Shown here: positions 30,875-41,700 of the stretch, piece after piece | Position numbering within the stretch: the stretch's first letter is position 1 | How the letters are laid out: every line of letters starts with the position of its first letter | Source of the DNA: a virus | Strand: one strand, 5' to 3' | IMG/VR virus record: IMGVR_UViG_3300030107_003389 | Location: 1-51,808 of that record | Length of the DNA: 51,808 bases | Position numbers and translations under genes: made by a program | The notes under the pieces: model-generated | What the model was told of the DNA's origin: nothing | The model's input: the letters and a program-made list of their open reading frames with translations, nothing else | The model's database searches: none

Positions 30875-31810
30875 TTAATGCAAAACCATTTGTTTACCAA
30901 AAGAATCTTCAACTATCATATGACCATCAGATGTTTTTTTACCTGTATCAGTATATCCTTCAGGTATATTAGCTTGTGCTGGATTAACATAATCTTTCAT
31001 ATCATAACCACCTCTTTCTAATAATTGTTTTGTAGCCCAATCTGCTAAGTAAGGATTTCCGTCAGTTCCTAATTCTGTTGTTGCTTTAGAAACTTCTAAA
31101 ACCTTAGTAAAAGCTATTATATCATTTGATGTTAAGTCTTTTTTTATTGAATTGTCTAACCATTGTTTTTTAACAGCATCAGATACATTTGGGTCTGATA
31201 TAATTTTAACTAAATTTCCTACATTAACATCATCTTTTACTAATCCTGACATAGAATTATTTAAAGATTTTTCTGTTTTTTGTTGAACATATCCTTTTTG
31301 TAAATTGTTATAACTTTCATTGTTTTTTAAATCATAATTATTAAGATTAGCTGTTTTTCTAATTTCATTTAATCTTACTTCTTTTTCTTCTAAAGTCATG
31401 TTAGGATTTTGAAAATCTTGACTAGATTGTGTAATTGAATTAAGCCAACCTTCTTTATTAGAATGAGTTGTATTTTTTCCAGTTAGAATAGCTTGAGCAT
31501 CTGCTTTACCTTGTTCAGTATAATATGTAAAATGAGGAAAAGCAGCTTGAGCTTCTTGTGCTGTCATGCCTGCTAAAATAGAATTTGTTTGACTGTCTTT
31601 ACCATAATCAATTTGATTTGTTTGCAAAGTATAATTTTTTTCCCATTTTTCATTATCGTCTGCTCTAATTTCTGCTCTTTCTTGTCGGTCTTTATTTTCT
31701 TTTTGGATTTCTGCAAATGTTCCTGGTGCAGCATCCATTAATGTATTTAGGTCAGCTTTTCCACCTTCCATCATTTTACCCATTTGTATTACTCTCTCTA
31801 TTGCTCCCAT
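30875..31810 (-). CDS. Probable internal virion protein
   Basis: Protein of 311 residues, hydrophilic, rich in Asn, Gln, Lys and Asp, helical (ENKDRQERAEIRADDNEKW). Start overlaps the previous stop. Position between transglycosylase and giant protein suggests an ejection-apparatus component. Family not recognised. Confidence 0.55.
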   Translation of the reverse strand: MGAIERVIQMGKMMEGGKADLNTLMDAAPGTFAEIQKENKDRQERAEIRADDNEKWEKNYTLQTNQIDYGKDSQTNSILAGMTAQEAQAAFPHFTYYTEQGKADAQAILTGKNTTHSNKEGWLNSITQSSQDFQNPNMTLEEKEVRLNEIRKTANLNNYDLKNNESYNNLQKGYVQQKTEKSLNNSMSGLVKDDVNVGNLVKIISDPNVSDAVKKQWLDNSIKKDLTSNDIIAFTKVLEVSKATTELGTDGNPYLADWATKQLLERGGYDMKDYVNPAQANIPEGYTDTGKKTSDGHMIVEDSFGKQMVLH

Positions 31811-32607
31811 TATTCTTCATCCTCGTTTTTAAAATAATCTGACAACTCAGCTAATGATAGCATATCTCTTCTTTGTTGTCCTACTAAGCTTTGATAATAT
31901 TTTCTTGCAGAAGATACTCTACCAACAATATCTTGGTTAATATCCCACAATCCTTTTTGAAATGCTTGGTTTAAAGAGTCTCCTTTTCTAGCAGCTTCTT
32001 CACTAATATCACTTACTATAGTTCTACCACTAACAAATCCTCTTCTTCCTTCTAATCCTCTTGCTTCTCTATGTCCAGTAAACAATGCAGACCTTAAATC
32101 TTCTCTTCCTCTTTGTCTTGAATCTGATAAAAATCCAGTTTTTTCTTTTCTTAATGCTGTATATAAACCAAAATTAGGGTCTGTTGCTTCATAAAGTTCT
32201 CCAGGAATAGGAGTAATAAATTGTTGATATTGAGACAATGTATCATCATCTATATCAGGAAAATAACCTCTTAATATGTCCATTTGATTCATACCTGCTT
32301 GTGAAGCACCAGGATTAAAATTATTTGTATTTGGTTGAGTTTGAGTTGTTGTAAAAGGGTCTGATACATTTTGAGCACCATAATTATAATCATATGCATT
32401 TGGTTGGTCATATCCAAATGGGTCATAACCAAAACCATCGTCTCCTTGAAACATAGGAGTCATATTTTGTTGTTTTTGTTGTGCAGATTGAACTGGATTA
32501 CCAGAACCTATACCTGCACTTGCTGTTTTTGTTATATCATTGGGATTATACAATGATTGTGTATTTTTCTTGTTCATATTGAGCATATTATCTAATTCAA
32601 ATGCCAT
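31810..32607 (-). CDS. Probable internal virion protein with Gln/Asn-rich N-terminus
   Basis: Protein of 265 residues. The first 110 residues are low-complexity (Gln, Asn, Pro, Tyr, Gly: GYDPFGYDQPNAYDYNYGAQ); the rest is helical and Arg-rich (SDSRQRGREDLRSALF). Good AAGGAG site. Possibly a flexible ejection or tail component; family unknown. Confidence 0.55.
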   Translation of the reverse strand: MAFELDNMLNMNKKNTQSLYNPNDITKTASAGIGSGNPVQSAQQKQQNMTPMFQGDDGFGYDPFGYDQPNAYDYNYGAQNVSDPFTTTQTQPNTNNFNPGASQAGMNQMDILRGYFPDIDDDTLSQYQQFITPIPGELYEATDPNFGLYTALRKEKTGFLSDSRQRGREDLRSALFTGHREARGLEGRRGFVSGRTIVSDISEEAARKGDSLNQAFQKGLWDINQDIVGRVSSARKYYQSLVGQQRRDMLSLAELSDYFKNEDEE

Positions 32608-32609
32608 AG

Positions 32610-34535
32610 TTAAAAACTCCTTTGAAATATATTTAATGGGTCAGTACCAGTTCTATATTGTAAATTAACAAGTCCTTGATTTTTATTTTTCCACAAATTT
32701 GCTAATTGATGTAATTTTTTATAAGTTACGCTAGCAGTACCGTCCTTGTTAAATTTCCATTTTCCATCTTCGCTGTACCAATCAGGAGAAATCTGCATTA
32801 AACCTGCATCTCCACCTGGATTTATAAAGTTTGAACCATATTTACCTGATTCAAACCTTTGAATATAAGGTTGCATAACATCATAAGGAACATCGTTTAC
32901 AGTTTTAATTTTTCCTTTAAAACCAGGATTATCTTTTCTAAAAGCAGAAAATGCTTTTTCTAAAGTGCTGTCTGCATATGCTATTTCATATCCTAAATCT
33001 TCAACTAATAGTCTACCAGCTTCTTTACTAAATTCTGGGTCAAGCCAAACTGGGTCTACATTATAATTTTCTTTTCTTTTATTCCACAAATCTGGTCCTG
33101 ATAAACCTTGTTCTCCTTGTTTTCTATACATTTCAGCAACATCTATAATTCCTCTTTGTTCAGGACTTCTTGTAGGAGCAGGTTCAAAAGGATTAGGAGA
33201 AGTTCCATAAGAAGATACTTCTGACAAATCTTCTAATACATTACTTGCTTGCGTTGTTGTAGATGGACTTGCTTTACGACTAGAAAGAAGATTTCCTCCA
33301 TGTCTACCTTTGGGTATATGTGTATCTACATTTTTATAATAATCATCTAACATATTTTCAAAATTGTCATATTTTTGCAAAGTATTTTTATCCCAATTTA
33401 CACCTAAAACATCTTCAGAACCACCATAAGGACTTGAAAGAAATTTATCTACATAATTTTCTGGGGTATATTCGCCAGGAAATTGTTTTTTATATGATTC
33501 TGGAACATTTCTAAATCCTTTTACAATATCTGCAAATTTTTGACTTGATATATCTCCATCAAATGCTTTAGATAAAGCTTGAATATCTGCATCTAAAGGT
33601 TTAACTGATTCAACATTTACTTCTGCTAAAATATTTTCTCCAGGTTTAATTGGTTCTGCTGTAGCAGGGTCATGTAATTGTCCGTAACTATTAAACATTT
33701 CATCTCTTGAAAAATCTTGCATTGATTGAATCATTTTTTCATTTTGATAAGAAGTTATATCAAAGTCTTTTGGAGCATTTTTAAATTGTCCAGGGTTTTC
33801 ATAATCAGTAACCCATGTTTCTGGATTATCTGCATCAAAAACTGCCATATCTCCACCTGTTAATTGAGCATTATCTGCATCAGACAATCCTCCAGGTAAT
33901 AATTGTTTAGCACTAAATTTTATATAATCTTTAAAACTAATATCTCCAATTTGATACATTTCATCTAAACTTATATTAGCACCTTCTGGAACATATTGTC
34001 CTGCTTTTGCAAAAGAAGCACCTGTAACCATGTCAAAAATAAAATTAACACCTAATTGTCTATCCATTCCTTCATTAATTTCGTCTATAGCTTCACGAAA
34101 ATCTTGAGCTTTCATTTCAAGCTCTTCTCTTGAATTAGCATAAAAAATACCACCAGGAACAAATTGACTATCTAATCCAGATTTTACATCTCCTTTTTGT
34201 GCAATTTTACCACCAATAGCTCCCCCAGCTGCTGTCATAGCTGCTCTTGCTAATGCTGGATTACCAGTAGCAGCACCTATTGCTGTTCCTATTACTGCAC
34301 CTACAAGTCTACCAATACCACTTCTTCTTTGCTTTTTCTTAGCACTTTTTTCTGCTTCTTTAGCTAATTGTTCTAATCTTAATATCGTAGATTCAAGTTC
34401 GCTTTGTTCTTTTTGAGCTATACGCCCTTTTTCAAAGCTTGCTTCTGAACTAGCTAGTCCATAAGCCATATCTACGCCAGATAAACTTAGCCCAGCTTGT
34501 TGTGATGCTGTAAAATGTTCTGTTCCGTTTGCCAT
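32610..34535 (-). CDS. Virion protein with C-terminal lytic transglycosylase
   Basis: Protein of 641 residues. The N-terminus is helical with Gly/Ala-rich hydrophobic stretches (AVIGTAIGAATGNPALARAA). The last 110 residues have the transglycosylase signature: the catalytic Glu in QRFESGKYGSN, then GGDAGLMQISPDWY. It would open peptidoglycan during DNA entry, as in T7 gp16. This is distinct from the lysis lysozyme at 3.4 kb. Confidence 0.82.
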   Translation of the reverse strand: MANGTEHFTASQQAGLSLSGVDMAYGLASSEASFEKGRIAQKEQSELESTILRLEQLAKEAEKSAKKKQRRSGIGRLVGAVIGTAIGAATGNPALARAAMTAAGGAIGGKIAQKGDVKSGLDSQFVPGGIFYANSREELEMKAQDFREAIDEINEGMDRQLGVNFIFDMVTGASFAKAGQYVPEGANISLDEMYQIGDISFKDYIKFSAKQLLPGGLSDADNAQLTGGDMAVFDADNPETWVTDYENPGQFKNAPKDFDITSYQNEKMIQSMQDFSRDEMFNSYGQLHDPATAEPIKPGENILAEVNVESVKPLDADIQALSKAFDGDISSQKFADIVKGFRNVPESYKKQFPGEYTPENYVDKFLSSPYGGSEDVLGVNWDKNTLQKYDNFENMLDDYYKNVDTHIPKGRHGGNLLSSRKASPSTTTQASNVLEDLSEVSSYGTSPNPFEPAPTRSPEQRGIIDVAEMYRKQGEQGLSGPDLWNKRKENYNVDPVWLDPEFSKEAGRLLVEDLGYEIAYADSTLEKAFSAFRKDNPGFKGKIKTVNDVPYDVMQPYIQRFESGKYGSNFINPGGDAGLMQISPDWYSEDGKWKFNKDGTASVTYKKLHQLANLWKNKNQGLVNLQYRTGTDPLNIFQRSF

Positions 34536-34595
34536 AAATGTATAATCCCTAGTTAATTTATTAAAAATACCTTAATCATTTCTACTATTTTATTA

Positions 34596-35243
34596 CTACA
34601 AATCATTATTATCTACCACTAATTTAGGAGCATAATAAGTATTACCTTCTCCTTTTAAATACCAATCTACTCTAGCTTTTTCTGGTATAGTTAAATCAAC
34701 TGATTCAAAATCTATCCTACTCTTTCTTTCAAATTGTTGTATTTCGTGTACTTTTTTGATATATTTTTGTACTCCGTCATACTGACTTTCTTCTTGTAAA
34801 AAATTATTATACCAAGTAATTATAGTTCCTTCTTTGCAATGTTGCATTATTCTGGTAGGAAAATATCTTTTATTTATCATATCTCCAAAACCATCATAAA
34901 ATACACCATCGTATTTTTTATCAGTAGGTATATCGTCATACCAATCGCCTTTAATTGGTATTACATTAGGTTTATCTTTAGCCCATTCTACTAATGCATC
35001 ATATATGTTGTCATTAATTTCAATAATTGTATGAGATTCTATATTATGCTCTTGTATTAAACCAGCACTAATACCCATACCAAAACCAAATTCTAATATA
35101 TGTCCACCATTAGCACATACTATATCAGCATGTAATTGCATAATAGGAGTTTCCCAGGTAGACATAACATCCCACCCAGTAGCTTCATCTATAATACAAT
35201 CTTCTTGAATTGTATAATTTGCTGCATATGCATAACCCTTCAT
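34596..35243 (-). CDS. SAM-dependent methyltransferase, guanidinoacetate/arginine type
   Basis: Protein of 215 residues. SAM-binding motif ILEFGFGMGISA (49-60), acidic loop HTIIEIND with Glu75, and YDGVFYDGFGD (111-121). The combination resembles guanidinoacetate and delta-arginine methyltransferases rather than DNA methylases; no DPPY-type motif. Being among tail genes, it may methylate a virion protein or a small guanidino compound. Substrate unknown. Start overlaps the previous stop. Confidence 0.72.
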   Translation of the reverse strand: MKGYAYAANYTIQEDCIIDEATGWDVMSTWETPIMQLHADIVCANGGHILEFGFGMGISAGLIQEHNIESHTIIEINDNIYDALVEWAKDKPNVIPIKGDWYDDIPTDKKYDGVFYDGFGDMINKRYFPTRIMQHCKEGTIITWYNNFLQEESQYDGVQKYIKKVHEIQQFERKSRIDFESVDLTIPEKARVDWYLKGEGNTYYAPKLVVDNNDL

Positions 35244-35551
35244 CTACCAGGACCTCCACCAGCAACATGTTCTCCTCCTATTAACTCAGACATCCTAAAA
35301 GGAGCTTGCTCTATATCAGCTACTTGAGAACCAGTTATATCAGCTTGAGTAGATTGAAAATAACTGTTAGTACCACCAATCTTTTCAAAAGTATCTCCAG
35401 GTCCACCTTCTGATGCAAAAGTCATACCTTCTCCACCAGTAGACAATCCTTTTAAACTAATATCTGCTGTTTCTTGAACAACAGTAGCTTCACCTACGGC
35501 TGAACCATTACTAAACAATCCTACATTAGTACTTCCTACTGTAACGCCCAT
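35240..35551 (-). CDS. Gly-rich small structural protein
   Basis: Protein of 103 residues, rich in Gly, Ser and Thr (TGGEGMTFASEGGPGDTF), beta-type, ending in GGGPGR. Probably a minor tail or fibre-associated protein by position after the fibre gene. Family not recognised. Confidence 0.5.
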   Translation of the reverse strand: MGVTVGSTNVGLFSNGSAVGEATVVQETADISLKGLSTGGEGMTFASEGGPGDTFEKIGGTNSYFQSTQADITGSQVADIEQAPFRMSELIGGEHVAGGGPGR

Positions 35552-35552
35552 A

Positions 35553-35792
35553 CTATCCCTTTATCTTTTTATATTCAACAATGTCTGCTTTAAGTTCAGT
35601 CACTTTTGCTTCTGCTTTTACTAATTCTTCTTCTGCTTCTGAAATTGCTAAATCAACTGATTTAGTTTCAGTCCAATCAACTACTGAAACATCTTTATCT
35701 GCTTCATCTTTCATTGAACGAAGATGTTTGATTTCAACCATTTTAACTGCAGTTTTTGACTCTACTGCTTTTTCTGCTATTTTCTTAGCCAT
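35553..35792 (-). CDS. Small coiled-coil protein
   Basis: Protein of 79 residues with a C-terminal heptad helix (AISEAEEELVKAEAKVTEL). Overlaps the fibre gene end by eight bases. May assist fibre folding or attachment; family unknown. Confidence 0.55.
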   Translation of the reverse strand: MAKKIAEKAVESKTAVKMVEIKHLRSMKDEADKDVSVVDWTETKSVDLAISEAEEELVKAEAKVTELKADIVEYKKIKG

Positions 35793-38700
35793 TACTATCT
35801 CCTATTTTAGTTTTAAGTTCATTTATTTGAACTTGTTGTTCTTGAACTGCTTTTATTAATACAGCAGTTAATTTTTCATAGTCCAAAGTCTTTATTTTTT
35901 TATCAAAATGTTTTTTATCTTTTACAATTTCAGGAATTATTTCTTCTACTTCTTGTGCAATAAATCCTATATCATGTCTATTATCTTCTTTCCAATCATA
36001 TTGTTTTGGATTTAAACTCATAATAGTATCTAAACCATAGTTAATTTCTTCAATATTAGTTTTTAATCTCTTATCTGAAGGTGTTGTAGAAAATGCTATA
36101 ACATCTTGTTTTGCATGAAAATCTCCATCAGTTTCCATTCTAAATTCTTCTGTTGCACCACCTGATTGATTATAAGGACAAGTCCCAAATGATAAATAAC
36201 CACCTGCAAGAGTTCCATTACCTGTTGGATTTACTGTTTTAATAAATGAAGCTATATAAGGTGCATTACCACTTGAATCTTCTAAAAATGTTTCTATTGT
36301 AGATATAACATCTCCTGAATCCCAATCTGTGCTTTGTACTGTGTTAGTCAATCTAAATGTCGGTGAACCTGCTGCACCATCAGTACCACCTGAACCTGCT
36401 ACATCTAAATTTGTTTGTGGTGATATTCCTATACCGACATTTTGAGATGCATCAATAGTCATTGCAACAGCATTGGCAGTTTTAAAGTCCATAGAATCGC
36501 TACTATGTTTATATGCTATTCTACCTCTTATTCCACCACTATCCATAAAGTGGATACCAGTATCTGAACTTGTACCACCACCTATTCCAAGATAAGAATG
36601 CCCATCATCTTCAATTAATAAATGATTATTTGCATCATCAGGAATAGAACCATCTCCATTATAAATATGAACTTTACTTGTTGGGAATTTAGTTCCTATA
36701 CCGACATCTCCACCATGACTAATCCTCATACTTTCATTAAAATCACCTGAACCATCTGTTCCTTGTGTATAAAAAGCCAATCCAACAAAATCAGTATCAG
36801 TATTTTCAGCAACAGCAGTAATCATAGCCCTTCTTCTTGAAGAACCACCCAACCATGTAATTCCACCATAAGTAGCAGCATTAGTTCCTTCATGCCCACG
36901 AAGTAGTATGCTATCTTGACCTGAAGCTGTTTCTGTAGCACTTCCATCTCCATCTGAAGTTGTAGAAGTATTATGTATGTGCAATTTTGCACTTGGTGAT
37001 TGAGTTCCTATGCCGATATTTCCTGAATTATCAATGACCATTCTTTGATTTGACTGCAAATTATCTGAATCAGCAAAAACAAATAATGAACTATTGCTTG
37101 GTGTTCCCATTCTCATAGCTCTATGTCCTGCTCTTTCCATTTTAATAACTACTGGACTTCCTGTAATGTGTAAGTTAGCATCAATAGAATCTTCTCCTAT
37201 ACCGACACCAGTATTATTAACTCTAACTCTTTCAGTATTTCCTGTTGATATACCAAAACTATTATCTGCTGGTCTAAATATTGCTGCATCTGCTGTTGGT
37301 GCAGAAGCATTTGTTCTAAAAATTAATCTATCAGAACGAGCATCTCCTGCTACATCTAATTTATATCCTGGTGATGAAGTTCCTACTCCTAAATTTCCTG
37401 CAGGCATTAAATTAATATCATAACCACCATAAGTTCTAATTTCTAAGTCATTACTTACTCTATTAATTACTGCATTAGTATCCTCAAATTCTACTTGGTC
37501 GCCATGTCTTGTATTTTTATGTATAGTAGTTCTACCAGTACCATAAGTCAATAACATAGCACTATTAGTAACATCTCTTAAATACAATACATCTTCTCCA
37601 CTATTGTTGTATTGAAGAAAGTTAGTATTACCATTGTCAAATTGCACACCATAACCAGTTGTAATTTTACTCGTTACACTTAATTCTCCACCAATATCTA
37701 TATTACCACCAGTCACTATATTGCCACTAAAAGTTGTATTACTATTGATATACATTTGTGCAGCATTACCAGATAAATCTTGAACTGCAATAGCGTCCCT
37801 ACCTAAATACATTAATCTTGCATTATCTTCAAGCTTTAATAAAGAAGTGCTACCACTTCCAGTAGTTTTAATGTGAAGTTTTGTATCGGGACTATTTTCA
37901 CTAATACCGACTTTATTGTTAGCAGAATCTGCAAATAAAGTAAAGTTGGAATCATTGACTACTAAGTTAGCATCTACTGTGGTAGCATTAGGTATATATC
38001 CACCTTTAAATCTTTGATTGTTAGATAGTTCATGTTGCATAGCCCCAAGCATAGTTGCTTCATCTTGTCCACCTCCCTCTTGACATACTAAATAAAATGG
38101 TGCTGTACCTACAAATCTAAATGGACCTGCAGTTGATACATTTGTTGCTCCAGTAGCATTACCAGTTTCAAACAACAATGGTGAATTTTTAGTAGCAGCA
38201 CTTCCATCGTGCGTATATAATACATTACCACTTACATCTAATACTTTTACAAAAGTATCTTGAAAACAAACTAATCTATAATTTGACAAATCTGTACTAC
38301 CATAAATATAGTAATCAGAACAGAACTCGATAGGCATAGCAAATTCTGCGTCACTACCTGAACCATCAGCAGTACCTGAAGCATATAATCCATACTTACC
38401 AGTAGTATCTCTTAAATAATAAGCATTACTATTTGCTGTTTCTGAAATAGTTGTACTACCTTCCAAGCCATTTGTTATACCACCTTTCATTTCTCTTGAA
38501 TAATTACTTGCTATAACTTCCATAGCTAAAGGTGTAAATATTAAATGGTCAGCTCCTCCATCATCTAAGGTAGCACATACTTTTCCATCTGCTACAATTA
38601 CATAGTATTGAGTTTGTGAAGTGCCTCCATCTTCATCATATGCTACAATACCACCTTTGCTAAGTGTTCCTGTTTCTTCAGGAGTTCCAGTAATATCTAT

Positions 38701-41700
38701 GTTTGCAGAAGTGCTTACAAATATTTTATAAGTTACACTCGCATAAGGTGCATAAATATGTATTTTTAAAGGTTGTCCTCTTGAATTAGAAGAACCTAAT
38801 ATTCTACCACTAAATCTTGTATTCATGCACATACTTCTGATTGTGCCTGATTGATTTACAACAACTGCTCTATCTGCTGAAATAACATCTCCTAAACTTA
38901 AATCTCCTGCACTAATAGTTGCTTGTCCAAAGGCACTATCAATCTTGCCTTTATATACGCCATTTAGATAAACATTTGTATTATTAAAATATGAAGTAAC
39001 AACATGGTCAGAACCACTCTCCATTACAATCCAGTCACTTTCAACAAAGTGTCCTTTGTGTTGCATATAATCTCTTGTATCTAAATATTGATGTGCTTTT
39101 AGTGTACCACCTAATGCTAAATTTTGATTTTGAACATTACTACCTACAAAAATATTATTTTTAATACTAACATTACCTGACGAGTTAATTTTGAAAGCAT
39201 TAGCACCTGCACCACTTTCAATTACAAAAGGGTCACCTGCACCAGTTTCAGTAATATGAAAATTATTTGTTACTGCTCTTGCTCTCCAAGTTGCACTTCC
39301 ATCAGTATCTGTAAATGCTAATTCAGGTGCAGTTCCTGATAAATGTAAAAGATAACTTGGTGATGTAACTCCAATGCCAACATTACCTGATGTATCTATT
39401 GTTAGTCTATCATTAGTTCCAACTGCAGAATTATCAGAAATTTTAAAAGCATTAGCACTATCATCTATACCTATTGAAAAATATTTATTACCAACATCTC
39501 TAAATGTTATTTGTGGGTCGCCACTTCCTGCATGAATATTAACTTCTGCATAAGGAGAAGATACACCAATATCTCTTACAAATCTTGCTATACTTGCACC
39601 TCCACCACCACCAGTAACTTTAAAAGCATGGTCATTACTATCTTGATTGACATGGAGAGGTGTTTCGGGCGATGAAGTTCCAATTCCCACTCGTGAATTA
39701 CTATCTACTACTAAAGTATCACTTCCTGCACCATCTTCAATGCTAAATGGTGTATTACTATCTGCATAAAGTTCAAATCTATTATTAGAAATACTATATC
39801 CAAGATTTGCTCTTGTTGTGCTTCCTTCATTGAAATATATTCTTGGATTTGCGTCATTAGATTGTATTCTAAATACTGCATTACCTGATGCTTTTTCAAG
39901 TTTTAAAGTTCCTGCAGTATAAGTTAATTCTGTTTCTCCAGTTAGTGTACCATCTCCATCTGATGTTAATACTGCGTTTGCAGTTCCACTATTAGCAATC
40001 ACATCAGCTAAAGCAATAGATAAAGTACCAGTAGAAGTAATTGTTCCACCACTTATACCAGTGCCAGTTGCTATACTACTAACTGTACCAGAATTGTTTG
40101 TAAAAGGTAAATCACTTACTGTACCTACTCTTGTATTATTGCTATCAGAACCATCAAAAAATATAAAACCATCTGAAGCCTGTACCTCAGATACAGCTGT
40201 TAATGCACTAAAAGCTATGTCTACTTTATCTGCACCAACTGACAATGTATCTGAACCTACTGCAAGAGTTATAGTTCCTGATGATGTTATTGCACTACCA
40301 CTACTAGTTAATCCATTACCACCTGCTACTGTTACAGAAGTAACCGTACCAGCATTGGAAGTAAATCCTGAATCGTTGTTAAAGCCAGATAAATTAATAT
40401 TACCTTTTGTAAGTTTTTTCTGAGCATTAGAACTATCAACTACTGCAAAGAAATCTCCGTCTCCGTCTGATGTAGATGTGGTGAGCTCAGATAAATCTAG
40501 TGACAAAGTATGAGTAGTTCCTTCTCCAGAAGTAGCAGCATTGCTATCTATACCAGTTCCTCCAGTTATAGTAGCAACATAATTACCAGTTGTTTTTGTG
40601 CCTAATGCTACGCTATCATTAGCAATCGTTGTATCAATACTTACTGCTGCACTACCATCAAAACCTGCTCCTGGTGTTACACCTGTTATATCTCCAGTTA
40701 ACGATATGTCTCTAGCATTTGCTAACTTTGTTGCTGTTCCTGCATTACCAGTAGCATTACCAGTTACATTACCTTCTAAGTTTGATACAAGAGTTCCAAC
40801 AGCATATCCTGTTTCATTTACATCTACTGTAGTTGTAGGCTCTACTTGTAAATCTTTAAATAATTTAAACTTACCACTATCATTAGCATCTCTAAATAAA
40901 CCTGCATATTTATCAGTTCCACTTGTATCGTACAAACCATAAAAACCAATGTCTACAGAATCTGCAGCATTGTTAGCTTTTGCTAGTTTAATTAAAGGGT
41001 CTTCTACTATAAGATTAGTAGTGTCTATTGTAGTTGTAGTTCCGTTTACTACAAGACTGTTAGCAATAACAACATCATCTGGTAAACCAATAGTTATTGT
41101 ACCAGAACTTTCTGCAACAGTTGCTTCATTTGAAGTTCCACTAAATGTAATTGTACTTCCTAAAGTTCTTTGAGTAGAGTTAGAACCATCTGAAACAGTA
41201 ATACTACTTTCAGCTAATTTAGTAATAGCAATAGCTGCATCAGAAGCAACTTGACCATCACTTATAGTGTCTAATTCTGCCAAATCTCCTAAACCTAAAT
41301 TACTTTTCGCTGCAGTTGCAGTAGTTCCTCCAGTACCACCTCTAGCAATACTTAAAGTTCCTGTAGTTCCTCCAATAATAGGTAATCCTGTAGCATCTTG
41401 TAAGTCAAACGCAGGTGTTGCATCGCTAGCTCCTAAAGCCACACTTACTCCACCATAGCTTACAGATGTATTAGTTAGAGCTACATCATTAGCATTAACA
41501 GTAATTCCTGTACCAGCTCCTATGTTTAAAGTTGTGCTTGAACCTAAAGAAACCGAACCTCCGTTTATTAATCCTGCTCCAGCAGTTATTGTTACAGCAG
41601 ACTCAGCTAGTTTACTGATAGCTATAGATGCATCTGAAGCAACATCGCCATCTGATACTTCATCTTTAATTGCTAAATCTCCAAGCCCTAAACTTGTTCT

